This document shows, piece after piece, positions 22,370 through 34,989 of a DNA stretch of 64,000 nt. Numbering within the stretch: the stretch's first letter is position 1; every line of letters begins with the position of its first letter. The translations under genes were made by a program, and so were the position numbers. The notes beneath the pieces were generated by a model. It did no database searches and was not told the DNA's origin. It was given only the letters and a program-made list of their open reading frames with translations. Origin of the DNA: Brachypodium distachyon (taxonomy: Eukaryota > Streptophyta > Magnoliopsida > Poales > Poaceae). The stretch is taken from assembly GCF_000005505.3 (NCBI RefSeq), contig NC_016131.3, positions 50,577,355 to 50,641,354 of the forward strand. The letters are read 5' to 3'.

Positions 22370-25300
22370 CGAGGATGAAGATGATATCCTGCCGACTGAT
22401 GAGGAAAGGAAGAATCGTTTCAGGTAACGCGCACACGCACGCACAGCCTTTAATGGCTCTATCTTTTTCTTCTTTCTTTTCAATGCCTTCTTCTCAACCG
22501 ATCCTAAGAAAATGATGTGTCGGAGAATCGATCGATCCGTTGCAACTGCACACTGGTCACTGCTATCTCTCTATACGTACAGATAGACACTGCAGCCAGC
22601 AACAGCACTGAAGAACTGTATAGATCGATCACCAGGAAAAAGGAATTGTTGCAGCCACCAACTGAATCTTTTCCTTCTTTCTTTCTCTCTCAACAAAGGC
22701 AGGTCACAAAAGAAAGCTAGTAGCTCTTTAATTCTCCCCCATCTCAATTACATAAGGCCAACACGGAATTTTGTGCTATACACACCAGGCTTTGATCAGC
22801 TACCTGACAAAAAAAATACTTGGCATATGTGTATAAAAGTTATATACATGTCGTTGGGGAAAAAGTTATCTCACTTGTGCATCACAATTACCTCGTGCTG
22901 CTATATATCTGGAAGGAGAGAGAGTGTAATCTCTCTCATTTTTTTGGATAATTGTAGTGTTGGGTACGTATATGTATGTGTCATCGGTTCGCAATGACGC
23001 GCGTTTCGACCCATGTTGGCGGCGGTAGTAAGGTAGCGCTAACGTCCAGCCGGCATTTGTGATAGGTCAGCATTCTCTCGGACTGAGCCATGTGAGATTT
23101 GTGCATGTTTAGTTGGAGGAGATAGAGAGAAAGAAGACGAAAAGATAAGGTCATCTTTTGTTTCTTGGTGATTATTTTGGTTATCCTGACTATGCTTTAA
23201 AAGGTTGACTGTTTTTGGTTCCATTCTTTCTTATTTTGTCACGCATATGTAAGTTCCTGTTTACTCTCGGTGGGTCATGCATTATTGCGAGTAACAACTA
23301 ACAAGTTGAAGTAGTAATTTTGTTCCTCGCATTCATGCAAACATTGACTGTTATGGAAGGCGTGAAGAGATAAACCTGATCGTATAAATGGGAGTAGTTA
23401 TTGTTATCTAGCTTATCTAGATTACCTCTTTTGACATGATGAAAACGTTGTCTAATCCTCTTTTGAAGTTTAATGATGTAGTACTCTTTTATGAAAACTA
23501 ATCAGGATCAAACATTATTACGGGAAAATCGATATGAATTATCGTTATTTATTGATTTACTGTCAAAACAACACTTTCTTTTCTATTCTGTGAAAACACA
23601 CACTTTCTTTTCTATGTATTAGCTTGGTATCAATACATTTCCTTTTTCAAAACTATCTTATCTAGATGAGATGGATTGTTCGAGAGAAAAATGACATTCT
23701 CTACCACCGGAGAGTGGAGATGCAGATTGAGCTTTATCCCATGATCCCACCGCCGTCACAAATGTCTTCCAAAAGAAAGATAAGTTTTTCCCAGACATGC
23801 AGAAGCTGGAGGAGATTTTTATTTTATTACTATTTGGGTCACAGCTAGAAGGGAATTAACTTGCATGCACAATTGCACATGGATGTCCTCTCAACTGTGG
23901 ATTGAGATCAGAGGTGAGAAAAGAATAGTGAGCAAGGGGGCAAGAAAAGCCATCACCACCTTTTTTTTTTGTGTGAGATGACACCAGAAGAATTGGAAAC
24001 CTGACCTGACTGAAGCCTAGCCTAGATTAGCTTAGATTAGATTAGCTAGTGCCTAGTGCATGGAAGAATCAGTCAGTCAGTCACTGTTCCTTTTCTCCAT
24101 CCTAGTGACAACTACTGAAGCTTACTTAACACTGCAAAAACATATATGCTGATGCTGATGCATCCAATGCCACTGTCTCTAGTTCTCTACCATATATTGC
24201 AAAAAGGCAGGTTCTATCAGTACTTGATCAGTTGACATGGGGAAAAAGAAAGAAAAAGAAAAGATCAATGGAGCATGGACATCATGGATCTGATGCTGCT
24301 GCTATACATACCCTTTAACTGAATTTCTTTCTTTCTTTTCTGAGCCGATTCTTCCACTCTCTTTTCTTAACTGAATTTTCTGCCCCGGCCTCAGAATTTT
24401 CTGCCCCGGCCTCAGGTTAGTTTCCATCGATCCGAGGCGACGTCTCTGATCGACCGTTTCATCATCATCTTGGCCAAACATTTCCTTTTCCCCTGACATT
24501 GATCGATCTGAATCATATTCCCTGCGGCCTTGTGCTGAAATGGACCGACGGATCGATTCTCTTGGGACGATTCTTTTTGGCAACTCCACAGTAGCAGCAC
24601 TCACTCAGCTCACTGCTCACACCTCGATCTGCTAGCCAGCATTAACTAACACTGATCCGAGCTACAAGGTCTAGCTAGTTTTGCTAGGTCACCGATCGAC
24701 TCCGTGTCTACCATGGCAACCAAGCATTCTTATCCAACTTGAGCAATTTGGGCTACCAGCTACCATTTTGGTGCCCATATCTTTGAATGTCTCCTCATCT
24801 TTTTTGAACAAGATCTTTCGGCTACACAAACATGGCCTTTCTAGGTAGCCACCTAGCTTATTTAGCCTATGCCATATTGCCATGCTTAGTCATGGAGGCC
24901 ACTTGATTTTTCCTACTGTCTTCTATACTTGTTCCTCACAAATTTATACATTTTGCTCCATTTGTGGAATAGTGAAATTGATTCCTCAATTTGTTGTCTA
25001 ATTTGAGGGCCTTGAGGCACCCATAGGAACTATAGTGAGGTCAATCCGCATGGGGAAGAGGTAAAGAACTCGCCTACGTTCTTCTCCATCGTTCCGACCG
25101 AGAGCTAGCTAGCACCCCCTTTTCGTGTGCTCTTGGTGCATCCGATGTCGAAAACACTCAATAAATGCGGACTTCGCATGTTTAGTCACTGAGGCCATCA
25201 AACTTTTCCCTCCACAGTCTCTAGTGTATTACATAGTCGCTTTCTCGCAAACTTATTAGGATTCTTTTATGGAAGTTGTGTGTAAAAACATTACATTGAG

Positions 25301-26020
25301 ATGATAGGTGACCAAATTTCTCGATTTGCTTAATACGAGGCACCTAGCTTATGGCGGGATACTTTGTATGGTTGACACGTGTTGGGGAGATCGTTTTGAG
25401 AATTGTGTCAAGGATATTTATGAAGTGGGATGCGTGACAGACAAGTGAATGAGTCTGAGAGTGTGCTTCATGCTTTGTCCCTCGACTAGTGTTCGGCCCA
25501 ACCCGTGTAAAGTCCATAGGAAACCTAGTTTTCATCATGTATTTACTTTTGGTTTTTTTGTCCCGTGACAAATATTTCTTTTTAAAATTTATGGTTCACA
25601 ATAGTTGCATGTTTTTCCAAAAGGTAAATGGTGAAAAAATGTTGGTGTCCTTAACCAAGGGCACTCTACTGAAGCTTCAGCGAGTCAGTTAGCATGGTGT
25701 GAGTGAGGGTGGAGCAAGTGGGCTGCGCTTGCGCAACAAGTGGCCCAACGGACAATCCTTTTAAAAACCGCTCGAAAATCTAGATCTTCTCTTGTGTTAT
25801 TACTTACGCAATTTATCTATATCCACAAGTTTTTGTAATTTTTCCTTGCAAACTAGTTCAATCCAAATTTCTGAACTTTATTTTCTATACTTTGTCCATC
25901 CCAAAATAAGTCTTATTTCCGGACGGATCCAGTTGGAGGGGTGACGGCAGGGTTATGTCATAGAGAACATCAACAGATTTTTTTTTTGAGAGGATAGAAC
26001 ATCAACAGATAGTAGAATTT
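22370..26020. other. Long intergenic region
   Basis: It holds no gene I can support. Small features: a 2 x 21 bp direct repeat (ttttctgccccggcctcaga) at about 24374-24415, runs of cagtcagtcagtca near 24070, and phrases near 24890 and 25180 (tagtcatggaggccacttga / tagtcactgaggccatcaaa) that hint at an old local duplication. A minus-strand frame at 24302-24604 is hydrophilic and begins with GTG, so it was not called. Confidence 0.4.
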
Positions 26021-26223
26021 TATTTTGGATGTAACAAGGATGGCCCAAAGGCGGGCCTGCTGTCATTCTGAGGAAGCCCAGATAAGCTCAGCTAAGCCCG
26101 GCCCAACCCATCCTATAAACACAAGCCATCAGCCTCACTCCTTCTCCCCTCGCGATCCCGAACCCTCTCCCCCTGCCGCCGCCGCCGCCGCGCGCCGCCG
26201 CCACAAACCAAAGCCCGGCGGAG

Positions 26224-27855
26224 ATGAAGACGATCCTGGCGTCGGAGACGATGGAGATCCCGGAGGAGGTGACGGTGAAGGTGGCGGCCAAGATGATCAC
26301 GGTGACGGGGCCCCGGGGGACGCTGACCCGCAACTTCAAGCACCTCAACCTCGACTTCCAGCTGCAGGAGGGCGGGCGGAAGCTCAAGGTGGACGCCTGG
26401 TTCGGCACCCGCCGCACCATGGCCGCCATCCGCACCGCCATCTCCCACGTCCAGAACCTCATCACGGGGGTCACCAAGGGGTTCCGCTACAAGATGCGCT
26501 TCGTCTACGCTCACTTCCCCATCAACGCCTCCATCACCTCGGGAAACAAGGCCATCGAGATCAGGAACTTCCTCGGCGAGAAGAAGGTACTGCCCTTTGT
26601 TAGCCAGCCATTCGTCTTGGTTTGTTGCAGATCTTCAGGGTGATGTGTGTGTGTTGTTGGTGTGGTTGGTTGGTTGATTTTATTCTGTGTTGGTGGTTGC
26701 AGGTGAGGAAGGTGGACATGCTCGATGGTGTCACCATCTTGCGGTCCGAGAAGGTGAAGGATGAGCTCGTCCTCGATGGCAATGACATCGAGCTCGTCTC
26801 TCGCTCCGCCGCACTTATCAACCAGGTGAAAATAAATAGGATTTAGTCTCTTCATTCCTCATGTTACATGGTGGTGATGTCTGCGTAGTTTGGTTTTGTT
26901 GTATAGAGAAGAACATGGATCATACTTGCTTATGCTCTTTTACCGGAGAACTATAATGTTAGACGTGCTTAGAAACCATTGCGGTGTTTAAGATGCAGGA
27001 TGTAGATTGATCTATGGTAGTAAGATCAAATGTTTGCTTGTGCTGTTCAACATAATGCATGGATGTCTGCTTCTGCATGATCTATGGTACTGTCAGTGCC
27101 ATGATTGATTACTATACACACAGGGATCAACCTGTGGACATTCTGGTGGCCTGAAGTAATTAAATAGCACTCTAGTTCATGTGTCCCTGTGAAGGTGAAA
27201 CTAGGAGAATTCGTAATTCCATGTTTGGGGTGCACTCATGCATGTGTTGATAGGTGTATCCTCTGCTTAGGCTATTCAACATGATGCAAACTTGCCTGAC
27301 CAACTTGTGGGTGACCTATGTTATTACTTAAGTCACACTCAATTCATGTGTGTCTCCAGTTATGTGAAGTAGAAACTATGAGAATTTTATAGTCTTGTTT
27401 GTGGTGCTCAGATTCATGTGTTGATGGACAGTCCAAATTTGTTTTAACAGTATATCATCCCAAATGATCACCTTTTTACAGTACCGATTCAAAATCTGCA
27501 GTTAGAAGGCTATGTGTTTGATTCTAGAACCAAATTTGGTAGAAATGGACCATGTACCACAGTAGTGTTTTTGCTTGTTACATAATGGTGTAATCACTAG
27601 AATGATGTTTCCCTTATGCAAGGTGCAAGGTTGTCTTGTATTGGTTTCAGCGTGCAACTGTGACTTGTCCTTCATTTGGGCTCTTGTAGTTCATTTGTTC
27701 TGCTATATTCTTTCATAGCTGACATATGCACCCATACTGATTCAAGTCTCGATCTGCTTGCTGTTCCACAGAAATGCCATGTGAAGAAGAAGGATATCAG
27801 GAAGTTCTTGGATGGTATCTATGTCAGCGACAAAGGCGCCATCAAGGAGGAATAG
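26224..27855 (+). CDS. RPL9: 60S ribosomal protein L9 (uL6 family)
   Basis: Three exons, 26224-26586, 26703-26825 and 27772-27855, in phase, 189 aa, the normal length for plant L9. It is a cytosolic large-subunit protein near the sarcin-ricin/stalk base region. Typical sequence is seen throughout: the [16 protein letters not shown] start, [64 protein letters not shown] and the end [18 protein letters not shown]. Intron 2 is long (946 bp). The leader just upstream (cgcgatcccgaaccctctcc) is CT-rich, as in many ribosomal protein genes. No defect is seen. Confidence 0.97.
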
Positions 27856-28438
27856 TTAGCTTCCTTTCCCTCGGTAGCCAGAAGCAAAAACCGTCCTGGG
27901 GATCGTTTACAATTCCTGTTTCCGTCTACTGTGTTCTTAATGTCTTTGGGATTGCACTCTTGAATTTTTTGGAGGACTGATTTTTGTACTGGGGGTTAAT
28001 CTTGAGGATGCGCAATGGAACATGTCATCATTATCCTACATCTTGTTACTGTGTGATTAGTTAAAAGTTTAGCTTTTCCTCAATGGAACATGCCATCTCT
28101 GTGCGATCAGGTAATGTGTGTGCATAACTGCGAGATTACAGTCTTCTTAGGGTAAACCTGGCGATGCCTCAGTTAGGTGACTGAAAGACACATGATAAGT
28201 GGATTATACTACACAGTAAGCTGCAGTTATGCGCACACAAACGCACAGTGACACCAAGCTTAATAGGCATCTGAAGCTCGAAGCTTAATACCAGTACTGA
28301 TTGATTACTGCTCCTTGTTGTATTTCATTTCTTTGAGAATAGCTTAATTAGGTCTCAAATCTTGGGACCGATTTGGCACTCATCACTCCTTCACCTTCAG
28401 TAAGAAGCTGAGAAAGGTACTCGCTAAGCTAGCTCAGA
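27856..28438. other. Convergent 3' flanks of RPL9 and the polygalacturonase gene
   Basis: 3' UTR-type AT-rich sequence with short direct echoes (caatggaacatgtcatc / caatggaacatgccatc at about 28013 and 28081). No gene. Confidence 0.5.
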
Positions 28439-30166
28439 CTAGTTGGTTGTCCGTGCAGCAACAGTCGCCGCCTTCGGAAGAGAGTAGGTGCACTGCTGCA
28501 CGGTGACCTCATCGACGGCGAGCTTGTCCGTCGGGAACGGACAATCACTGCCGCCAGCGCCATCCTGCTTCTGCTGCAGCTGCCCGCACGGCGCCGGGGT
28601 GACGCCGGTCGACACGCCCTCGACGTCGGCGCAGTTCCACATCACCTTCCTGGGCTTGGTCATCTCCATGGTGACATTGGCCATGCAGATCCCCTTGAAC
28701 GGCGCGCCACTGATGCCCTCCATCCTCGCCGCCTCCTTCCACACCCCGGTCGCCGCCACGTCCTGGAAGCTCACCCCTTCCACCACCGGCACCGCCGTCT
28801 TGTCGTACCCGTCGTCGGGGTGCGACTTGTAGTCTCCGGTCATCCAGAACACCCGCTTCATCCCGGTCAGCGTCATCCTCCTGGCGTAGATGTCCTTCAC
28901 ATAAGCCCCTCTCCCCACCGCCGTCTTGATCCTCACAGCCGACTCCGTGTCGACCGCCGCCACGTCCTCGATCCTCACATCCCTGACCCCGCCGGACATC
29001 TCGCTGCCGATCGCCACCAGCGCCGATGTCGGCGACACGCACGTCAAGCGGCGGACAATGACGTGCTCCGTGGGGATCCCGGCGGCGATGCCGTACTCGT
29101 CCCAGCCGCTCTTGATGGCCACGCAGTCGTCGCCGGAGACGACGTAGCAGTCCTCGATGCGCACCTGCGAGCACGAGTCCGGGTTGATGCCGTCCGTGTT
29201 GGGCGACCTCGTCGGCGCCAGGATCGTCACGCCCTGGATGACGATGTTCTTGCTGTAGACCGGGTGGATGTTCCACGCCGGCGAGTTGAGGAGGGTGACG
29301 TTGGAGATGAAGATGGTGTCGGAGCTCATGAGCTCGATCAGGTAGCCCCGGGTGTACTTGAGCTTGCCGGACTTGTATTTCGACCACCATGTCGCTCCCT
29401 GCCCGTCGATCGTCCCGTTGTTGCCTGCATTAGAGGATTCAGAATTTCAGAATTCAGAATCAATTGGGCTTCTTGGTTAATTTGGTCAGGACTCAGGACC
29501 CAAGATTATGGATGGCCAGAGCTGGAGAAGAAGAAGAGAAAGATGGCCGGAGACGAAGAAGATGATGAATGAATTGGATGCTTACCGGTGATGACGACGT
29601 CGGTGAGGTTGGAGCCGGAGATGAGGCTTGTGTAGCGGCCGCCGGCATGGTCGCGGCCTCTGCCGTAGGAAGGCAGCGGAGCGATGACGGGCCATTCGCT
29701 GATGTTCTGCCGGAGACGAAGAAGAAGATCACCCGTCAGTCAGAAATTGAAGAAACAAATCTCCCAAAAAGAAATCCGAAACTGAAGGAAGAAATCAATG
29801 GCGGACCTGGGAGGCGAGGATGACGGCGTCGGAGTGGAGGAAGAGGGTGAAGTGGCTGGTGAGGTTGAAGGGCGCCGTCAGCCACCTCCCCGCCGGCACG
29901 TACAGCATCCCGCCGCCGCCGCCGTCCCCCGAGTACTGCGACAGGTGTTCCACCGCCGCCCGGAACGCCGCCGTGTTGGACGTCGTCCCGTCGCCCACGC
30001 CGCCGAACTCCGCCAGCGACGCCGTGTGCTCCCGGCACGCCGGCGCCAGGTACGCGCTCTGCTCTCCTGCTGCTGCCGGGGCGTGGCGGCGCGCCGCGGC
30101 GGCCGGAGCGCCGAGCACGAGGAAGACGACGAAGAGGGAGCAGAGGATCTGCTGCTGTCTCGCCAT
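28439..30166 (-). CDS. GH28 polygalacturonase-like cell-wall enzyme
   Basis: Three exons in minus order: 30166-29807, 29706-29586 and 29424-28439, in phase, 488 aa. The family cleaves or trims pectic galacturonans in the apoplast. Residues 1-25 are a signal peptide (ILCSLFVVFLVLGAPAAAA). The parallel beta-helix follows: FGGVGDGTTSNTAAF, PLPSYGRGRDHAGGRY, GTIDGQGATWW and SPAWNIHPVYSKNI. The catalytic Asp motifs are NTDG (236-239) and GDD (258-260), and the substrate-binding RIKT is at 325-328. The usual Gly-His-Gly motif is replaced by GSEMSGG (300-306), as in the plant 'probable polygalacturonase' clade, so the exact reaction is uncertain. The His/Ala-rich linker after the signal peptide is unusual. 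Confidence 0.93.
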
Positions 30167-30205
30167 GGTTAATCAGATACGATATTTGTGAGTAGTGAAA
30201 CAAGA

Positions 30206-30545
30206 ACTGCAGAACGCGAAAAGAAATGGGGAAATAATAAATAACCGAAAGGAAAAGAAGCAATTAATCAAGACGCCATGGATGAATGAATGAAATGGAT
30301 CGTTTGAGATCGAATCGCAAAAGATATGCAGCGGCAACAATTAATGAATAACAGAAGCGGCTGGCAGTGGCAGCTAGCTAGAGTACAATGCAATATACAT
30401 ACGTCATGGAGGAGCGGTGACGCCTGCAGCGGCGCCATTGCTGCTGCTAGCTGCTGTGTAGATGTCTCTCTGCAGGCAGTCAATTGTTTGCAAGAGGCAG
30501 GGGAAGAACTGAAGAAGTGATAGGAGACCCAGCTTATCTACTGCC
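30206..30545 (-). promoter_or_regulatory. Predicted 5' leader with intron for the polygalacturonase gene
   Basis: A good donor (CATGAC/GTATGT at 30402) and acceptor (TTCTGCAG at 30207) would remove about 196 bp of leader. The upstream exon contains a short ATG frame of about a dozen codons that does not join the main frame, so it would be a small upstream ORF. This is predicted from splice signals only. Confidence 0.35.
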
Positions 30546-30572
30546 TCAGTGAACTCTCCTCGTCACCTCGTG

Positions 30573-30580
30573 TATTTATA
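30573..30580 (-). promoter_or_regulatory. TATA box, polygalacturonase gene
   Basis: The minus strand reads CCTATAAATACAC, a consensus plant TATA box. It is placed about 30 bp upstream of the start of the predicted leader. Confidence 0.6.
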
Positions 30581-30599
30581 GGAGACACCCAGCTTAATT

Positions 30600-31715
30600 T
30601 GTGTTAGCTACTGTCTCTGTCTGACTGTGTGTGTGTGTGTGTATTGAGCACTGTATCTCTTGCTACTAATCCACCAATTAACTCTTCTGCTGCGTCATTT
30701 AGCACAAAGTAGTGCTAGCAGCAAGAACTGGGTTTGGTTTTGGCCAGCGTAATCTTTGGTTATTAAATTGAACTTTTACTGCATGTGAAGCCAGTCGTCG
30801 TCTTCTTCGTCACGGACGCATGCATTTGTGTTGTGTATGCTGGTTTGGCTTCATCTTCTTCACGGGTGGCCATCGTCCTCTCCTCTTCTTTTACTTTTGG
30901 AACAAGGCCACCGGCACCGGCCCACTGATTGCAATTGCATCTTCCACTACCAGAGGAGAGCAGCCGCATATTATCCATCAGGTTGCATTTGCAATGTTGC
31001 AAATGTGGGCTTCTAATTCTTGAGATACATAGTTCCACTACAAAAGCTTTATAGAAGTTTGACAGTCAACAAAAGTTATACGACCTATGTTTTGTGAAAT
31101 GTGCTTTCACGCTGCTGCTACTTGTAATTACTGTTTCTGGGTAATTTCTGTTTTTTCTGTTTCACGCCCTATGTTTTGCATGCCGAGTTACAGAGACAGC
31201 GAGTGGTGGCAGCAGCAAAGTTTGGGGAGACCCCATTCATCCATGAATATGGATATATGTTGGGGCGGCAGTAATACAAAGAGGAACAAGAACAGAAAGT
31301 GGTGCCGCTGGCCATCAGAATTCAGACAGCCACAAACACACACTCAGAATGCACTATCAGCGAACATTGCAAGAAAAAGAACATTTACTACTATATAGCT
31401 GGAGGTGGCGACCAGCCAAACCCAACCACATTGTTACATAAAGCCAAACTGTGACCTGCACTAGCTACAACCAATTGGGCAAACACATCAGCTCATCTCT
31501 GGTCGGAACAGAAAAAAAAAGAGAGAGAAGAAATTCAACAATTTTCATTACAATGCCGACTTAAAACTGATGCTTGGCAGACAACGGGGAAATTGGCTAC
31601 GCTATTCTATATATCTCCTTTCTGGTTTTCTCAAGGCAGCTAGCTAGCTAATCTTGTAGTACAAGGCAGAGGAAAAGATGCAGCTTTGCATTGGTAGTGT
31701 GTGTGTATGTATAAC
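30600..31715. other. Intergenic region with no supported gene
   Basis: A short GT microsatellite lies at about 30626-30642. The 'ttgcatttgcaatgttgcaaatg' text near 30983 is a small palindrome. The end near 31700 is probably the 3' UTR of the next minus-strand gene. Short frames on both strands show no features. Confidence 0.4.
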
Positions 31716-31724
31716 CTGTATGTT

Positions 31725-32405
31725 TCATAGCTCTCTGTAGATGTTCAGACTACTGGTGGTGGTGGTGTCGCTCAGCATTATGTTAATGGCAGAAGCTGCT
31801 GCTCCTTGGACAGGAAATGCATCCTCACACGAACCAACTCCGCCCTGCAACGGCGAGACGGCCCAGGCTGCTACATGATCGGGGCAGGTGTCTGAATCTG
31901 ACTGAGCAAATGCTCCTCGGCGGTACAGCGCTTCGAAATCGCCCACCTCTTCCCATGAAGAAAATGAAAATGGCCCGCAGTCGGTCCACCGCCACTGGGG
32001 AACATGAGCATGGGAGCCACGCGCCAGTCTGCTGCCACAAAGATAACCACCATCTCCTGCTCCTTGTGCACCAGGAGTCAGTTCAAGGTTCAAAAACCCA
32101 TCACACCTTTTACGATTGTTAAGCATCAGTTGGCAGGGTTCATCGCAGTCCTCGCCTATGAGAACATGGAGAGCGACCGCCTCGGCTATCGCGGCACCTT
32201 CGTCGTCCAGCCTCTGCTGCTCTTCTTGTTTCTGCCGCCTCTTCTTTTCCAGCTCCGAAATAATTGCAGCAGAGTTTGCAAGCGCTTTCTCTAGCCGGCG
32301 CCTTTTCTTCTCGGCCTGCTTCTGCCGGTCTGACTCATCTTTGGCATGTTTCTTCTTCCCTTTCTTCAACACTTGGCCTGCTTGGTTGCCTCCAGCTCTG
32401 TCCAT
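31725..32405 (-). CDS. Uncharacterised protein with a lysine-rich N-terminal coiled coil
   Basis: An intronless 226-aa coding region. Residues 10 to about 70 are highly charged (KKGKKKHAKDESDRQKQAEK, KKRRRLEKAL, KKRRQKQEEQQRL) and should form a nuclear-targeted coiled coil. The middle has a small Cys-containing region (GEDCDEPCQLMLNNRKRCDG) followed by a Gly/Ser/Trp-rich tail with WRWTDCGPF and FSSWEEVGDF. I do not recognise the family; the layout resembles grass nuclear proteins of unknown function. ATG 32405 is used because the codon before it is GTG. A separate, non-coding first exon upstream is likely. Confidence 0.6.
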   Translation of the reverse strand: MDRAGGNQAGQVLKKGKKKHAKDESDRQKQAEKKRRRLEKALANSAAIISELEKKRRQKQEEQQRLDDEGAAIAEAVALHVLIGEDCDEPCQLMLNNRKRCDGFLNLELTPGAQGAGDGGYLCGSRLARGSHAHVPQWRWTDCGPFSFSSWEEVGDFEALYRRGAFAQSDSDTCPDHVAAWAVSPLQGGVGSCEDAFPVQGAAASAINIMLSDTTTTSSLNIYREL

Positions 32406-33499
32406 CACGAATGCGCCACCTTTCCAGTTTCACTATATCCGAAAGGCTTGTACTTATCCAAATAAAGCAAAATTATGATCTAAAGGAGTGTGTGCCTCGT
32501 GCACTGTGTAAAGATCTAATACAACTGTGATTTCTTCAAGTCGAAGAGCTACCTAATAAGCTGTCACAACAGAGTACCTAAATCCACTCAGGCCTCAATC
32601 GTCTATTGTTAATCCCCGCGCAAACTTTCTACCAACTTCTGATCCATTTTCACAGTACCAGAATTTATATGAAATCACAGCCAGCCAACTCATAAGAATG
32701 TTCTCCTGCATCAAGGAAATAAGAACTTCAGGTGAGAAACTAAGGCTTAAACGCATATATTTCAGATGCTCAAATTAAAACAGGAGAGAATGCAAAGGTG
32801 CTTCTCAGTAATCCCTGGGATATATGTGCAATGAAAACAGGTGATACATGCATCAAGTAAAACGTATAGTTTATACGAAGGCAAGCATTCAGATCGTTCA
32901 ACAGCAGACGGAACATGGAACAGAGTTATAAAGTGCATTTTGTAGTTTGATTCCATTCATTTAAAACGTGACAAACAATTGCAAAGCTAATCCACTAGTG
33001 TAGTAAACAGTCAAAACCAACCTAGTGGCAAAGCAAACACCAGTTACTAAAGGTTGCCTTTGCAGGTGTGTAGATTAAACGGTGAAATTCAGCATTTGCT
33101 ACAACAAAAGTAAAATTGCAGAATTGTCCAAAGTGGGGGGAGCAATGGCTCATCGCTACAACGGAAAATGCTGATACTTCCCTTCAATTTAAATCGTATC
33201 ACAAGAATTGAAAATGAAAGCTCAAGAACACCCATAGGCCCGTCCAACTGAAATTAAGGAAAACCTGATCTGTAAACTATTGCATCATGGGCTTTCCGAG
33301 TTCGATTCACGTACTAATATACTAAGAACTGACACATAAATCATTCCTTAACAACCTCACGTGAATCCATCGAACGCGTCGGGTTTGATGGTCAGGAACT
33401 GAAGTTGATCTGGCAATTGGCACTAGTGGAGTAGCTCAAACCATGCTAGTATTGGCAGAAAGATATGTAATTGCCGCGAGATAGCGCATCTAATCTAAG

Positions 33500-33960
33500 T
33501 TCATCAAATCAGGCAGAAAGATAAGCAAACCCAGCGGCCAGAACAGAACGCGGAAAGACCGCCGCGCCTTTTCCAGCAGGCCACGACGAATCCGGCGAGC
33601 TAAGCGGAGATCTTAAGCTAACGCCCCAAATTTCTGATGAAAATCCCCGCGAATGAGACGAATCAGCCGCTATCCGCATCGACTGATCGAATTGTACCGA
33701 AGGAGGCCCTGGATTAAGCAACCCCAGGGAAGGGAGAGAGGCTCGAGAAAGAAATTACCTTGCTATAGCCCGGGGGATGCCGAAACGCCGCCGCACGGGC
33801 GACTACCGGCGGGAAGCGGAACCGCGGGGGTGGGCAATTCGGCGAGGGGGCTGGTCGGATTCGAGGAATTCGAGGAGGATTTGGGGTTGTGCGAGTACGG
33901 AGGAGATGAGGGGAATTGGGAAATTTTGGGGAGCCACGTGCAGGGCGCCTGAGGGTTGCA
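33500..33960 (-). promoter_or_regulatory. Candidate non-coding first exon of the gene at 31725-32405
   Basis: A GC-rich island typical of a grass leader. The minus strand has a strong donor, TATAGCAAG/GTAATTTC, near 33758. The interval to the coding exon (about 1.3 kb) is AT-rich, as an intron would be. No other gene is available for this promoter-like island. Confidence 0.35.
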
Positions 33961-34715
33961 CTGCTTAATACTCCAAGTCTTGTTCTTTTTTTTTTCCCTT
34001 TCTTCCCAAGCTAATACATTCATTTATATTATTATTCCATTGGTTTTTTTATTTGGATTCTCAGTGGCCTAAAATTGTATCTCACATTTACTTAGCATGG
34101 AGCCATAGCTAAGAGATACACTTTTATCTTTATCTTTACGCTTATAAAGATCTGAATTGGTCTTTACACTTATAAAAATCTGAATTGGTGGTCGCGAGTT
34201 CACTCAAAGAAAACTACCCCTTAATGACCACTCATTCGATGCATATCACGATCTTTTGACTATGCTTGATTGGTTTTCATGATTTTCAGGATAATTGTTG
34301 TTTTCAAAAATAGTATTTGACTAAATTCCTATTTATCAGAAAAATTTAAAAATATGAGTGACACATATTTAAACAACTCATGCATAATACAAATCTTAAT
34401 TTCGTAGCCGAGCACGACATTTAGCCAGTGTGATATAAATATGTGAAGCTCATCACGAGGAGATTAAAGTGTGTATAGTTCAAAAATGATTCGACAACGA
34501 ATTTTAAACTATATTTTCCAAGAGTTGGCATACTTGGACATGACATGTCCAATTTGTTGCGGGTTATGTGTCTTTCGCCTACAAGTATTTGCCTGGACAC
34601 AATGATCAAGTGCTAACTAGGATTGCTTGACAGTAATTTTATATGAACCCAGAGAGAAATCTGTCAGCTTTTTGTTCATGCAGAATTTCATATGTAAATC
34701 ATAATATCTTATATA

Positions 34716-34797
34716 CTCCATCCATTCCTAAATAAGTGACTAGATTTGTATAGACTCTTATGAAAATTCACGTCACTTATTTCCGGATGGAGAAAGT
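34716..34797. mobile_element. Short Stowaway MITE
   Basis: Left end ctccatccattcctaaataa; right end, inverted, tccggatggagaaag. The inside 'gtgactagatttgtatagac' and 'cacgtcacttattt' form a stem. About 82 bp, roughly 190 bp upstream of the DeSI-like gene start. Confidence 0.75.
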
Positions 34798-34989
34798 ACA
34801 TTATGCGGTTAATTAGAAATTGCTGGTGCAAATATATACCAATTCTAAAGAAATTTACTGCAAAACTAAAAAAAGAAAAAAGAAAAACGGAAAGCTCGAG
34901 TAAAGTGCTGAGACTATCACACCTGGTGCAGAGAGTCAGGGACCCAGACCCATACCCAGCCAGTGACCGACAGGTGGACCAGGCCTACC

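Noticed and set aside
24302..24604. 100-codon hydrophilic minus-strand frame
   Set aside because: It starts at GTG, spans a 21-bp duplication, and has no splice or promoter support.
28545..29572. Long frames of 250-281 codons on both strands over the polygalacturonase exon
   Set aside because: They are Arg/Gly/His-rich shadows of the GC-rich coding exon, and GH28 motifs are in the other frame.
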